Shown piece by piece: positions 18,511 to 28,700 of a stretch of DNA of 64,000 nt. Made by a program: the position numbers and the translations under genes. This stretch comes from Candidatus Thiosymbion ectosymbiont of Catanema sp. Cochon2018 (GTDB lineage Bacteria > Pseudomonadota > Gammaproteobacteria > Chromatiales > Chromatiaceae): the NCBI GenBank assembly GCA_011392765.1, contig WYCW01000001.1, positions 1,601,006-1,665,005 of the forward strand, given 5' to 3'. The notes below the pieces were generated by a model, which searched no databases, was not told the DNA's origin, and was given only the letters and a program-made list of their open reading frames with translations. How positions within the stretch are numbered: position 1 is the first letter of the stretch; each line of letters begins with the position of its first letter.

Positions 18511-18681
18511 TGACGGGGCCAAGGTGAATAAAAAGACTAAGCGGACTTCACCACTTAAAGGTCAGCCACTACCGGAATTTATACGCGCTCGCCCTGTAGC
18601 GGCTATAAGTTGAGTTGGCTTTTTTCCCACTTCCGGTACTATGGCGCGAGTCGTGTTCTTGTAATACCGTGGAGTTGATCA

Positions 18682-19236
18682 ATGGCTACACTTCAGACCC
18701 CGGTGTGTGCGTTTGGAACGCCCGCACCGGATTTTTCTCTGCCGGGTGTTGACGGTAAGACCTGGTCCCGCGATTGGTGCAAAGGCGAGCAGGGCTTGTT
18801 GGTCATGTTCATCTGCAACCACTGTCCCTACGTGCAGGCGGTGCGCGACCGTATTCTGCGCGATACCCGTGAGCTTGCCGACCACGGCATCGGCTGCGTA
18901 GCCATCATGTCGAACGACCCGACGGACTATCCGGAGGACTCGTTCGACAACATGAAGCAGGTGGCCGAAGACTATGGTTTCCCATTTCCCTACCTGTTCG
19001 ACGAGACCCAAGAGGTGGCGAGGGCCTATGGGGCCATCTGTACGCCGGACTTTTTCGGCTACAACGGGGAGTTGGGGCTTCAGTACCGGGGCAGGCTGGA
19101 TGCGAGTCGCAAAGAACCGGCGCCGCAAGACGTGCGCCGCGACCTGTTCGAGGCCATGAAGCAGGTAGCCGAGACCGGCAAAGGGCCCGCAGACCAGATT
19201 CCGAGTATGGGCTGCTCCATCAAATGGAAGGCATGA
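18682..19236 (+). CDS. thioredoxin-fold redoxin (AhpC/TSA-like)
   Basis: A 184-residue cytoplasmic protein of the widespread thioredoxin family with FGTPAPDFSLPGVDGKTWSR at the start and the active-site-like CNHCPYVQAV motif (about 51-60). No signal peptide is seen. The C-terminal MGCSIKWK is a conserved feature of this subgroup. It probably handles thiol or peroxide redox chemistry; the specific substrate is unknown. It is 170 bases after fccB and may share its transcript, which would suit sulfur-stress protection, but a separate promoter cannot be excluded. Confidence 0.85.
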   Translation: MATLQTPVCAFGTPAPDFSLPGVDGKTWSRDWCKGEQGLLVMFICNHCPYVQAVRDRILRDTRELADHGIGCVAIMSNDPTDYPEDSFDNMKQVAEDYGFPFPYLFDETQEVARAYGAICTPDFFGYNGELGLQYRGRLDASRKEPAPQDVRRDLFEAMKQVAETGKGPADQIPSMGCSIKWKA

Positions 19237-19327
19237 CGTGTGATAGCATAACTGTCTGTTCAGCCTCCTGCATGGAGGGTCGGCGCGGACCGGTCATTTT
19301 CGTGTCTGACCGACCGATCCTTGAGGC

Positions 19328-19424
19328 GGGTGTCGCAAAAGTAGCGCAGGCGTCCTCGCCTGCATCGAAAAATGCAGGCAGGGACGCTTGCGCTATGCCC
19401 CACGGATGGGCTTTTGCGACACCC
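19328..19424. repeat. long imperfect palindrome between the redoxin gene and infB
   Basis: GGGTGTCGCAAAAG at the left and CTTTTGCGACACCC at the right enclose inner arms GTAGCGCAGGCGTCC and GGGACGCTTGCGCTA and a GCCTGCAT/ATGCAGGC core. The genes on both sides converge here, so the hairpin could act as a bidirectional terminator, although it lacks a T-run. Confidence 0.6.
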
Positions 19425-19489
19425 TCTTGAGAGAAAGGGGCCGAACGATTATGCGATCAGGGGAACGAAACCCAGCGCTGCCGGGTGCT

Positions 19490-19605
19490 GTATGGACCGC
19501 GTGGACGGGCGCGGCAACCGCCGGGTATCTGGTATCCTGAGAGCTATCGGTTGCCTCCGGTCCACACTGTCCACCAAGTCCATGTCGTCCACGGGGCTAC
19601 CACCC
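19490..19605. repeat. GTCCA/TGGAC hairpin family, copy 1
   Basis: One arm carries TGGACCGCGTGGACGG (from about 19492); the other has repeated TCCAC units, for example TCCACACTGTCCACCAAGTC and ATGTCGTCCACGGGG (19561-19595). The same arrangement with near-identical ATGTCGTCCACGG recurs at 25469-25570 and 37199-37289. Confidence 0.5.
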
Positions 19606-19621
19606 GACCTGCACATAGTAC

Positions 19622-22312
19622 CTAAAGCTCCCTCGCCCGCTCGGTGCGCTCGAACACCTCGATCTGATCGCCGACCTGGACGTCGTTGTAATTCTTCACC
19701 CCGATCCCACACTCGGTGCCCGCCTTGACCTCGGGCACATCCTCCTTGAAGCGGCGCAACGACTCCAGCGCACCCTCGTAAACGACCACGTTATCCCGCA
19801 ACACACGGATGGGGTTATTGCGCTTGACCAGACCCTCGACAACCATGCAGCCGGCAATGGCGCCGAACTTCGAGGAACGGAAGACATCCCGGACCTCGGC
19901 CAGACCGGTGATCTCTTCGGTCACCTCGGGGCTCAAGAGCCCCGACAGGGCCTTTTTCACGTCATCGATCAACTCGTAGATGACGCTGTAATAACGCAGG
20001 TCCAGGCCTTTCTCCTCCACGATCCGGCGGGCGGTGGCATCGGCGCGGACATTGAATCCGAGCAGAATGGCATTGGAGGTCACGGCCAGGTTGGCGTCGG
20101 ACTCGGTCACCCCCCCCACTCCCGAGGCTACGATGGCGACCCTGACCTCGTCGGTCGAGAGCTTCAGCAGGCTGTCCCGCAAGGCCTCCATGCTGCCCTG
20201 CACGTCCGCCTTGATGACGATGTTGACCGTCGGTGTCTCTCCCTCTTTGAATTGGAAGAAGAGCTTATCCAGGCTCGCAGCGCGTTGTTCTTCGAACTTC
20301 GATTGTCGCTCCCGCTCCCGCCGCAGCTCCGCTACCTCACGGGCCTGTTTCTCATCGGCGACTACCACCACGTCATCGCCGGCATTCGGTGTGCCGGAGA
20401 GTCCCAATACCTGCACCGGGATCGAGGGACCAGCGGATTTCACGCTCCGCCCCTGCTCGTTGAACATGGCACGCACACGGCCGAACTCGGTACCGCTGAC
20501 GATCAGGTCGCCCCGGCGCAAAGTACCGGCCTGGACCAGGACCGTAGCCATCGGTCCGCGCCCCTTGTCGAGCCGAGATTCGACGATAACCCCGCGAGCG
20601 GACCCCTCTTCCGGCGCCGTCAGCTCCAGGACTTCCGCCTGCAGCAGCAAGGCTTCGAGCAGCGCGTCGATGCCCTCGCCGCTTTTGGCGGAGACCTTCA
20701 CCACCATGGTCTCCCCTCCCCACTCCTCGGGCACCACCTCCTGCTGGGTAAGCTCCTGCAGCACCCGTTCCGGATTTGCCTCCGGTTTGTCGATCTTGTT
20801 GACGGCGACCACCAGGGGCACGCCGGCGGCGCGTGCATGCTGGATGGACTCGATTGTCTGGGGCATAACGCCGTCGTCCGCCGCTACCACCAGGACGATG
20901 ATATCCGTAGCCTTGGCCCCGCGGGCACGCATCGCCGAGAAGGCAGCATGGCCGGGGGTGTCCAGAAAGGAGAGCAGACCACGCTCCGTCTCGACATGAT
21001 AGGCACCGATGTGCTGGGTAATGCCGCCGGCCTCGCCGGCAGCGACGTGTGTCCGGCGAATATGGTCGAGCAGCGAGGTTTTGCCGTGATCGACGTGTCC
21101 CATGATGGTGACCACCGGCGGCCTCGCCTTCCGCTCCAACTGCTCGGCCTGCTCCGAGACCCGGCGCATCATCGCGTCTTCGATATTCCTGCTTTCGGTC
21201 CTGACGGCCCGATGTCCCATCTCCTCGACGACGATCATGGCGGTGTCGGCGTCCAGTAGCTGGTTGATCGTGACCGCCATGCCCTGCTTGAACAGGGCCT
21301 TGATCACATCGCCGGACTTCACTGACATGCGCCCTGCGAGGTCGGCTACGGAGATCGCCTCGGGGATCTCCACCGCGCGGACCACAGGCGCGGTCGGCCG
21401 CTGGAAACCATGCTTGTCCTGGAGCTGAGGTTTGGCAACCTTCTTCTTGCGGCGCGGCCGTCGCCCCGGTGCCATGGTCGCTCCCACTCTCTCTTCGCTG
21501 ACCGCCTCTTCGTACTCGGCCTCCGGCGGCAACTCGCGGGTGCGCAGCGAATCCTTGCGTACCGCCTTCTTGGAAGATTTTTCCTCGTTGGTACGTTTAC
21601 CCTGCTTGCGCGTCTTGCCCTTCGCCTGCTTGGTTTCGGTGCCCTCGTTGTCGGGCTTTGCGACCGGTGCGGAGGGCCCGGCTTCACCTTCCTTTTCCGC
21701 CGCCTCGCGACGCGCCTCATCCTCGGTCTTGCGGCGGGCCTCCTCTTCGGCCCGACGCCGAATTTCTTCTTCCCTGATCTTACGCCCGACCTCTTCTTGC
21801 TCCGCCAGGCGCTTCGCATCATCTTCCGCCCGTCGCACCTGCAGCTCGGAGCGCCGATCCACCGGAGCGTCGGTACGCCCCATCCCCTCGACCGGAGAGG
21901 GCTGATGGGCCGGCTCGAGGGTCACCTGATCCTTCGCTTCCGCCTCCGCCTCCGACGTCGGTACCCCACGCTTGACATAGGTACGCTTACGCCGCACCTC
22001 GACACTGACTGTCTTGGCTCGGGGGGCGGTAGCGGCCCTGACACTGCCGGCGGCGCGTCCGGTAACCGTCGGCTGACGCAGCTCACTGACCGACTTGCGC
22101 TTGAGGGTAACCCGGCTGGGCGCCGCTCCGGTGTCGTTCTCGGCCTTACCGTGACTGCGGCGAAGATAGCTCAGGAGTTGGACCTTCTCCTGCTCCGTCA
22201 GCCTGGCCTCACCGTCGGAAGCCGAGATGCCCGCCTCCTGCAGCTGGGTGAGGAGACGTTCCACCGGGATTCCCACCGTGTCGGCCAACTGGTTGACGGT
22301 TACTTCACTCAT
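19622..22312 (-). CDS. infB: translation initiation factor IF-2
   Basis: About 896 residues. It has an N-terminal IF2_N domain ([20 protein letters not shown]), a long charged linker rich in Arg, Glu and Lys (about 150-290), and a GTPase domain with [12 protein letters not shown], then DTPGHAAF and NKID motifs. Domains II-IV follow, with [18 protein letters not shown] and a C-terminal initiator-tRNA-binding barrel. It delivers fMet-tRNA to the ribosome. The ATG at 22312 follows GGAGG; an in-frame TTG six bases upstream is less likely. It is the third gene of the rimP-nusA-infB unit. The rbfA and truB genes that usually follow are absent; instead a repeat-rich stretch begins. Confidence 0.97.
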   Translation of the reverse strand: MSEVTVNQLADTVGIPVERLLTQLQEAGISASDGEARLTEQEKVQLLSYLRRSHGKAENDTGAAPSRVTLKRKSVSELRQPTVTGRAAGSVRAATAPRAKTVSVEVRRKRTYVKRGVPTSEAEAEAKDQVTLEPAHQPSPVEGMGRTDAPVDRRSELQVRRAEDDAKRLAEQEEVGRKIREEEIRRRAEEEARRKTEDEARREAAEKEGEAGPSAPVAKPDNEGTETKQAKGKTRKQGKRTNEEKSSKKAVRKDSLRTRELPPEAEYEEAVSEERVGATMAPGRRPRRKKKVAKPQLQDKHGFQRPTAPVVRAVEIPEAISVADLAGRMSVKSGDVIKALFKQGMAVTINQLLDADTAMIVVEEMGHRAVRTESRNIEDAMMRRVSEQAEQLERKARPPVVTIMGHVDHGKTSLLDHIRRTHVAAGEAGGITQHIGAYHVETERGLLSFLDTPGHAAFSAMRARGAKATDIIVLVVAADDGVMPQTIESIQHARAAGVPLVVAVNKIDKPEANPERVLQELTQQEVVPEEWGGETMVVKVSAKSGEGIDALLEALLLQAEVLELTAPEEGSARGVIVESRLDKGRGPMATVLVQAGTLRRGDLIVSGTEFGRVRAMFNEQGRSVKSAGPSIPVQVLGLSGTPNAGDDVVVVADEKQAREVAELRRERERQSKFEEQRAASLDKLFFQFKEGETPTVNIVIKADVQGSMEALRDSLLKLSTDEVRVAIVASGVGGVTESDANLAVTSNAILLGFNVRADATARRIVEEKGLDLRYYSVIYELIDDVKKALSGLLSPEVTEEITGLAEVRDVFRSSKFGAIAGCMVVEGLVKRNNPIRVLRDNVVVYEGALESLRRFKEDVPEVKAGTECGIGVKNYNDVQVGDQIEVFERTERAREL

Positions 22313-22330
22313 CTGCAATACCCTCCGGCC

Positions 22331-23833
22331 CTACTCGTTCTCCGCCTCGGCAAACCAGGGCTCGCGTGCCTTCATGATCAACCGGGTTGCGCGTTCCGCG
22401 TCGATACTCACCATTTCCATGAGTTCGTCCAACGACTGTTCGGCCAAATCTTCCATGCTGACCACGCCGTTGCGGGCGAGACTGAGGGCCAACGTCCGGT
22501 CCATCCCCTCCATCTCCAACAGATCCTGCGCCGGCTCCCGAGCCAGACCTTCCTCACTGGCAATGGCCCGGGTCAGGAGCACATCCTTGGCCCGATCCCG
22601 CAGCAAGGTAACGATCTCCTCGTCGAATCCCCGGATCGCCATCATTTCCGACAGGGGCACGTAGGCAACCTCATCAACGGTCGAGAAACCTTCCTCCACC
22701 AGCACGGTCGCCACCTCCTCGTCCACCCGGAGCTGTTCCATAAAGCCCTCTACCAGGCGTCCGGCCTCCTGCTCGCTCTTGATGGCCGCCTCCTCCTCGT
22801 TCATCACGTTGAGCTCCCAGCCGGTCAGTTGGCCGGCAAGACGTACATTCTGACCGCCGCGGCCGATGGCCTGGGAGAGGTTATCCTCCTTCACCGCCAC
22901 ATCCATGCTGCGGGCTTCCTCGTCGACGATGATCGAGACCACGTCTGCTGGAGACATGGCATTGATGACGAACTGCGCCGGATTATCGCTCCACAGGATA
23001 ATGTCGACCCGCTCGCCGCTGAGCTCGTTGGATACCGCCTGTACGCGCGAGCCGCGCATGCCGACGCAGGCTCCCACCGGATCGATACGGGAATCGGTCG
23101 TGCGTACTGCGATCTTGGCCCGGGAGCCCGGATCCCGAGCCGCGGCGAGGATCTCGATCAGACCTTCACCGACCTCCGGGACTTCCAGCTTGAACAGCTC
23201 GACAATCAGCTCCGGGGCCGTGCGGCTCACGAAGAGCTGCGGCCCCTTGACCTCGGCGCGGACATCGAAGAGATAGGCGCGGAGCCGGTCGCCGGGTCGT
23301 ACCGATTCCCGGGGAATGACGTGATCACGAGGCACCAAAGCCTCCGCGTTGCCGCCCAGATCGAGCAGGATGGTACCGCGGTCGGCCTTTTTGACCACCC
23401 CCATCACCAGTTGTCCCCGACGGTCCTGATAGGCCTCGACCACCTTGGCGCGCTCGGCCTCTCGAACCTTCTGCACGATCACCTGCTTGGCCGTTTGTGC
23501 TGCGATGCGTCCGAAGAGTACCGATTCCATGGGTTCCTCGACGAAGCCGCCGACCTCGCAGGTCGGTTCGCGTTCCTGCGCCTGCGTCAGGGTAAGCTGG
23601 CGCCCCGGTGCCTCTACGCTCCCCTCGTCCGGATCCGCCACCACCTCCCAGCGGCGGAGCGTGCGGTAATTCCCGTTTTCACGGTCGATGACGACCCTCG
23701 CATCGATATCGCCCCCGGCCTTCCTGCGGGTGGCGGACGCCAATGCCGCTTCCATGGCCTCGAAAATGACCTCTCGCGGCACGTCCTTCTCGTTTGAAAC
23801 GGCTTCGATCACCAACAGGATTTCTTTGCTCAT
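22331..23833 (-). CDS. nusA: transcription termination/antitermination factor NusA
   Basis: A 500-residue NusA. It has an N-terminal polymerase-binding domain ([20 protein letters not shown]), an S1 domain (about 130-200), two KH domains including [20 protein letters not shown] and [20 protein letters not shown], and two C-terminal acidic helical repeats, as in enteric NusA. It modulates pausing, termination and antitermination. It sits between rimP and infB with 14- and 18-base gaps, so the three are one transcript. The domain order and length are normal. Confidence 0.98.
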   Translation of the reverse strand: MSKEILLVIEAVSNEKDVPREVIFEAMEAALASATRRKAGGDIDARVVIDRENGNYRTLRRWEVVADPDEGSVEAPGRQLTLTQAQEREPTCEVGGFVEEPMESVLFGRIAAQTAKQVIVQKVREAERAKVVEAYQDRRGQLVMGVVKKADRGTILLDLGGNAEALVPRDHVIPRESVRPGDRLRAYLFDVRAEVKGPQLFVSRTAPELIVELFKLEVPEVGEGLIEILAAARDPGSRAKIAVRTTDSRIDPVGACVGMRGSRVQAVSNELSGERVDIILWSDNPAQFVINAMSPADVVSIIVDEEARSMDVAVKEDNLSQAIGRGGQNVRLAGQLTGWELNVMNEEEAAIKSEQEAGRLVEGFMEQLRVDEEVATVLVEEGFSTVDEVAYVPLSEMMAIRGFDEEIVTLLRDRAKDVLLTRAIASEEGLAREPAQDLLEMEGMDRTLALSLARNGVVSMEDLAEQSLDELMEMVSIDAERATRLIMKAREPWFAEAENE

Positions 23834-23847
23834 TCCACATTCCCGAA

Positions 23848-24321
23848 TCAGAATTCAGGCACCAAACGCGCGGATTCCACCAGTGCCAGAGGAATCTCCC
23901 GGCACTCGCCGTCTATCCCGAGCAGCACCAGCTCTTGCTTCATGCCGGCGATCCGTCCCTCGAAGTTGCGCCGGCCATCGAGCTCGATCGCCAGCTTGAC
24001 GCGCGCCTTGCGGCCCCGAAAGCGCTCAAAATGCTCGGCCGTGAACAGTGGCCGGTCCAGACCCGGGGAGGAGATCTCCAAGTCGTAGTGCCCGGCAATC
24101 GGGTCTTCGACGTCGAGCACCCCGCTCAATTGGTGGCTGACCGCGCCGCAATCGTCCAACGTGATACCCTCGGTGCGGGCGCCGCTCGGGTGATCGATGT
24201 AAACGCGTAACACCGCGCCCTGCCTGCCGCGTTGGAAATAGTCGACCCCCACGAGCTCATAACCCATCGGTTCCACCACCGACCTCACCAGACCCGTCAA
24301 CTCGCTATCCAAGTGCCGCAT
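23848..24321 (-). CDS. rimP: ribosome maturation factor RimP
   Basis: About 157 residues. The start [20 protein letters not shown] aligns with known RimP N-termini, so the ATG at 24321 is preferred to the ATG at 24360, although GGAGG is only three bases before it. Conserved [22 protein letters not shown] and [15 protein letters not shown] motifs are present. RimP helps to assemble the 30S subunit. It heads the rimP-nusA-infB operon; a terminator-like hairpin lies about 100 bases upstream. Confidence 0.95.
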   Translation of the reverse strand: MRHLDSELTGLVRSVVEPMGYELVGVDYFQRGRQGAVLRVYIDHPSGARTEGITLDDCGAVSHQLSGVLDVEDPIAGHYDLEISSPGLDRPLFTAEHFERFRGRKARVKLAIELDGRRNFEGRIAGMKQELVLLGIDGECREIPLALVESARLVPEF

Positions 24322-24418
24322 CCGCCTCCGCCACAAACAAAAAATGGGCACAAGGCCCACTTTAGTGAAGGACTCCCGCCGCGCGGATCAGGTGCAACCC
24401 CCATCCCGACCGGAAGCC

Positions 24419-24441
24419 AAAAAAAACCCCGCTCACGGGGC
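24419..24441 (-). terminator. Rho-independent terminator or attenuator upstream of rimP
   Basis: On the minus strand CCCCG, loop TGAG, CGGGG, then eight T. It is oriented to stop transcripts entering rimP-nusA-infB. With no minus-strand gene just upstream, it may be an attenuator in the leader of the operon, or the leftover terminator of a lost gene. Confidence 0.65.
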
Positions 24442-24604
24442 TCAGTGGCGATCAGGTTCCATGCTCCAAACCTATCCGCTGTTTCCTTATTTCATTAAGT
24501 CTACCCCTTCCATCGATCGTGAGCAAGGCCAAGCATCGCAGGCTCGGGGCGGGCGCGTATACTTTCAGCCTCCAGCTACCGGTATGTTCCTCCACTTGGG
24601 AAGA

Positions 24605-24711
24605 TATACTGCCACACGACATAATCCGAGCCTTTGAATTTTCCCCTCACCCCTGCCCTCTCCCGGAGGGAGAGGGAGTGAAATGCGCAGGTTGTGCCGT
24701 GTGGCAGTATA
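24605..24711. repeat. 107-bp TA-ended palindromic element, copy 1
   Basis: Ends TATACTGCCACACG and CGTGTGGCAGTATA are inverted repeats. The centre holds a CCCTCTCCCGGAGGGAGAGG hairpin. Two more copies, also 107 bp, lie at 40323-40429 and 55060-55166 (the last inverted). The terminal TA on both sides fits a Tc1/IS630-type MITE. Confidence 0.75.
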
Positions 24712-24875
24712 AATCGGACGCAGAGATTCCTGAACCGCAAAGGCGTCAGGATGCAAAGTAGGGGCAACCCCCCGTGGTGCCCTACCCGAGGTAGGCACGG
24801 AATGAGGACAGGCACGGGGGCCTGCCCCTATCCTCCTGTTCGTAGCATCCATACCAGGCAAACGGCGGACAACCT
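24712..24875. repeat. intergenic GC-rich palindromic repeats
   Basis: Contains GTAGGGGCAACCCCCC and a GGCACGGGGGCCTGCCCC block that can fold on each other. No gene is seen before the ATG of the SprT-like protein. Confidence 0.35.
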
Positions 24876-25403
24876 ATGTGGTCGAAACTGAAATCCACAT
24901 ACAGCAACAACCTGCAGCACCAGGCTGAACGGCTAACCGGCAAGTTTCTGGATTTGGCGGCGCGGCATTTCGACACCGAGCCGGCAACGCCGAGGGTTTG
25001 CTTCGATATGCGCGGAACGAGCGCCGGACAGGTGCGCATCCTGGACGGCGGTGAGTACCTGGTCCGCTACAATGCACACCTATTGGAGCGCCACCCGCTG
25101 GCGTTCCTGTCCCGGACGGTTCCTCACGAAACGGCGCACGTGGTGGCCTTCAGCCTGTTCGGACCCCGGGTTCCTCCCCACGGGCACGAGTGGCGCGCGA
25201 TCATGGCGCTCTTCGGCGCAGCGCCCGAGCGTTGTCACAACTATCGCGTAGAAGGTTTACAGACTCGGCGTCTGCGCCGGTATGAATACCACTGCGGCTG
25301 TCGCACCCACCAGCTGACCAGCATCCGACACAACCGAATCAGAGCCGGACAGGTCTATCGATGCAGACAATGCGGCCGGTCCCTCGAACGCAGCCGGGAA
25401 TGA
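24876..25403 (+). CDS. SprT-like zinc metalloprotease
   Basis: A 175-residue SprT-family protein. The zinc-binding active site is VPHETAHVVAF (HExxH, about 86-90) with the third ligand in PPHGHEWRAIMALFG. Four cysteines in YHCGCRTHQL and VYRCRQCGRSL form the C-terminal zinc ribbon typical of SprT. Eukaryotic relatives (Spartan) degrade DNA-protein crosslinks; the bacterial role is less defined. No good Shine-Dalgarno precedes the ATG. It stands alone between repeats and upstream of nrdA. Confidence 0.88.
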   Translation: MWSKLKSTYSNNLQHQAERLTGKFLDLAARHFDTEPATPRVCFDMRGTSAGQVRILDGGEYLVRYNAHLLERHPLAFLSRTVPHETAHVVAFSLFGPRVPPHGHEWRAIMALFGAAPERCHNYRVEGLQTRRLRRYEYHCGCRTHQLTSIRHNRIRAGQVYRCRQCGRSLERSRE

Positions 25404-25468
25404 ATATCGCTGCGACCTCTGCCTCGGCGCGCCCGAAAATTCGGGCGGGATAGTCAGGGGGCAGCCGC

Positions 25469-25570
25469 TGTGGACAGGGTGGACGGCATGGACTGAATGG
25501 ACAGGAGGCAATCAGTGACGTGCAGGGGCCTGATACCCGGCGGCTACCCCCGGTCCATGTCGTCCACGGC
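25469..25570. repeat. GTCCA/TGGAC hairpin family, copy 2
   Basis: Left arm GTGGACAGGGTGGACGGCAT and further TGGACT and TGGACA units (25469-25505). The right arm is GGTCCATGTCGTCCACGG (about 25552-25569). It lies between the SprT-like gene and the nrdA promoter. Confidence 0.5.
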
Positions 25571-25652
25571 GGCAGCCGCCGAACCACGCAAACCGCACCC
25601 CGTCCACCGCAATCCCGCCGATCTCACCGAGGATCGTCTTTTCCAGAGATTG

Positions 25653-25700
25653 ACACAATATATAGTAGTTGACAGCCTGTTGACAGCATATATATTGTGT
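25653..25700 (+). promoter_or_regulatory. pair of NrdR boxes overlapping the nrdA promoter
   Basis: ACACAATATATAGTAG (25653-25668) and AGCATATATATTGTGT (25685-25700) each fit the NrdR-box consensus as I recall it (ACACWATATATWGTGT) at 14 of 16 positions. They are spaced 32 bp start to start, about three helical turns as expected for NrdR. A TTGACA (25669-25674) and TATATT (25691-25696) with a 16-bp spacer form a plausible promoter, and the second box covers the -10. NrdR would therefore repress nrdA when dATP is high. Confidence 0.8.
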
Positions 25701-25739
25701 TTAAACATATCTTGAAGACTTCGAGCCCGAGGAGGAAGT

Positions 25740-28700
25740 GTGGTCCCGAAAGCGCCGTCCGTCGTTCCACCGGAGCCCAACGCAGCGTCGCCCGAACGCG
25801 AGCCGCAGGACCACCGGGCCGAGCTCGCCGCTCACATCCCCGGACAGGTGCGGGTGATCCGCCGCAACGCCGAGGTCACCCACTTCGATCCCGGCAAGAT
25901 CATGGTGGCCATGACCAAGGCCTTCCTGGCCGTCGAGGGGAGCAATGCGGCCGCTTCCAGCCGCATCCACGACACCGTAAGGACCCTCACCGACCAGGTC
26001 GTGGGCGCCCTCACCCGCCGCCTGCCCGGCGGCGGTACCGTGCACATCGAGGACATCCAGGACCAGGTGGAGCTGGCCCTGATGCGTGCCGGCGAGCACA
26101 AGGTGGCCCGCGCCTATGTGCTCTACCGGGAGCAGCGCGCCCGAGAACGGGCCGAAAAGGCCCCCGCCGCACCCAGGGAAGCACACCGGATCAGTGTCTC
26201 CTGCGCCGACGGCAGCCGCCGCCCGCTGGACATGTCCCGGCTGCAGCGCCTGATGGCGGAGGCCTGCCGGGGTTTAGGGGCAGTCGACGGTCAGGCTATT
26301 CTGGACGATACCTACCGCAACCTGTTCGACGGGGTCGAAGAGGCGGACGTGAGCCGGGCCCTGGTCATGAGCGCCCGCGCCCTGATCGAGCAGGACCCGG
26401 AATACGGCCTGGTCGCCGCCCGCCTGCTGCTCGATACCCTGCGCCGGGAGGCCCTGGAGTTCCTGGGAATGGCCATGGGGGTCGAGACCCAGGCCGACCT
26501 GGCGGAGCGTTACGGCGACTATTTCACTGCCTATATCAAGCAGGCGACGGACCTGGAGCTGCTGGACCGCCGTCTGGTCCAGTACGACTTGAAACGCCTG
26601 GGCGCCGCCCTCGAGCCCGAGCGCGATCTCGCCTTTACCTACCTCGGGTTGCAGACCCTCTACGACCGCTACTTCATCCACAGCGCGCAGGGGGTGCGCT
26701 TCGAGCTGCCCCAGGCCTTTTTTATGCGGGTTGCCATGGGGCTCGCCATGAACGAGCTCGACCGCGAGGAACGGGCCATCGAGTTCTACCGGCTCCTGTC
26801 CTCCTTCGACTTCATGAGCTCCACCCCGGCCCTGTTCAACTCCGGCACCCCGAGACCTCAGCTGAGCTCCTGCTATCTGACCACCGTCCCGGATGACCTG
26901 GACGGCATCTACAGCGCCATCAAGGACAACGCCCTGCTGTCCAAGTTCGCCGGCGGGCTCGGCAACGACTGGAGCCGGGTGCGGGGCATGGGCGCCCACA
27001 TCAAGGGCACCAACGGCAAGAGTCAGGGCGTGGTGCCCTTCCTCAAGGTAGCCAACGATACCGCGGTGGCGGTAAACCAGTGCCTTGCACCGGACACCAC
27101 CGTTTTTACCGCCGACGGACCCCGACCCATTGCCCAAGTCAAGGTCGGCGACCTAGTGCTCGGCCGGCGGGGCCGTTATCGGCAGGTCACGGAGCATTTT
27201 GTCTACGAGCAGCAAGACGCCCCCATGGTGCGGGTCGCGGTCAAGCACTCGGTCAGAGACCTGGAGGTTACCGCCGGCCATCCCGTGTGGGCCATCAAGG
27301 GCGTGCCCAGGGAGCAGTCCATCGAACGCACTCTGAGGCAGATCGAGAACGGGCGTTTTATCCCCGACTGGGTCGAGGCCGGCCAGCTCGAACCCGGCGA
27401 CTATGTAGCCCAGGTGATTTCCGGTGAAATCGTCCCCGTGCCCGAATTTACCAGCGATGATGCCCGCCTTTACGGCATCCTGCTGGGAGACGGTCACCTG
27501 ACCCGCGGCTCGGAATTCGGTGTCTCCGGCAATCCCGGCAGGGACAACGGACATCTCCAATTCGTGCGCGACTACCTGGATGCCCGTGGTATCCGTTATT
27601 GGGAGAATGGACGCGGCGACACCTACCTGCAGATCAAATGGAGCGTCGGTCGGGGCCTGGCCCGCTGTGCCACCACGGGGCGCTTCGTGGGGCTGGATCG
27701 GCCCCACCTGCCCTTCACCTACGAGGACCTCTACGACACCGGCGGCAACAGCAGTAATAAACGTATCGCCCGCCGCTTCAGTCACCTCCCTCACGACCAG
27801 ACCCTGGCCCTCGTGCAAGGCCTGTTGGAAACCGACGGCGGGGTCTCGCGCGGCAAGGAAATCTATTTTACCTCCACCTCTGCCCCGCTGGCCGAGGGCC
27901 TGCGCTACCAACTCCTGCGTCTCGGCGTCCCCTGCGCCGGGCAGTACCGGGAGCGCAGAAACGCCCACGTAGGTACCCGCAGCGACGGCTCCGCGGTGGT
28001 TTTTACCGGCACGACTCGTGCTTTCGACCTACGCATCCCGGCAGTATCCGAGATCGCCGGCTTAATAGGCGTGCCGCCGCTTACCAAGCACAACTGGTTT
28101 CGCCTCGGTAGCTGGATTTTTACCCGAGTCAAGTCCGTCACCCCCATCCGCCCCGTGTCGCAAGTCCACGACCTTAAGGTCGAGGGCGACGAGACCTACA
28201 TGACCGCTGCTGCTCTGGTCCACAACGGGGGCAAGAGAAAAGGCGCCGTCTGTGCCTATCTGGAGACTTGGCACATCGACGTGGAAGAGTTCCTGGAGCT
28301 GAGAAAGAACACCGGCGACGACCGCCGGCGCACTCACGACATGAACACCGCCAACTGGATACCGGACCTGTTCATGAAACGGGTCGCCGAGGACGGCCCC
28401 TGGACCCTGTTTTCGCCGGACGAGACCCCGGATCTGCACGACCTCACCGGCCGGGCCTTCGAGGAGGCCTATTGTGCCTATGAGCAAAAGGCCGCCCGCG
28501 GCGAGCTGCGGATCACCAAGACCCTCAAGGCCCTGGACCTGTGGCGCAAGATGCTCGGCATGTTATTCGAGACCGGCCACCCGTGGCTCGCCTTCAAGGA
28601 CCCCTGCAACCTGCGTTACACCAACCAACACCTGGGTACGGTGCACAGCTCCAACCTGTGCAGTGAGATCACCCTGCACACCAACGACCGGGAAATCGCC

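Noticed and set aside
16513..18522. 669-residue open frame antisense to fccA-fccB
   Set aside because: Shadow frame in GC-rich codons; the opposite strand holds two unmistakable genes, and the antisense protein shows no domain.
21410..23797. 795-residue open frame antisense to infB and nusA
   Set aside because: Explained by codon bias of infB/nusA; low-complexity, histidine-rich antisense translation.
24440..24600. A tRNA upstream of rimP, as found in other gammaproteobacteria
   Set aside because: No cloverleaf with T-loop and acceptor stem could be built; only the terminator hairpin is convincing.
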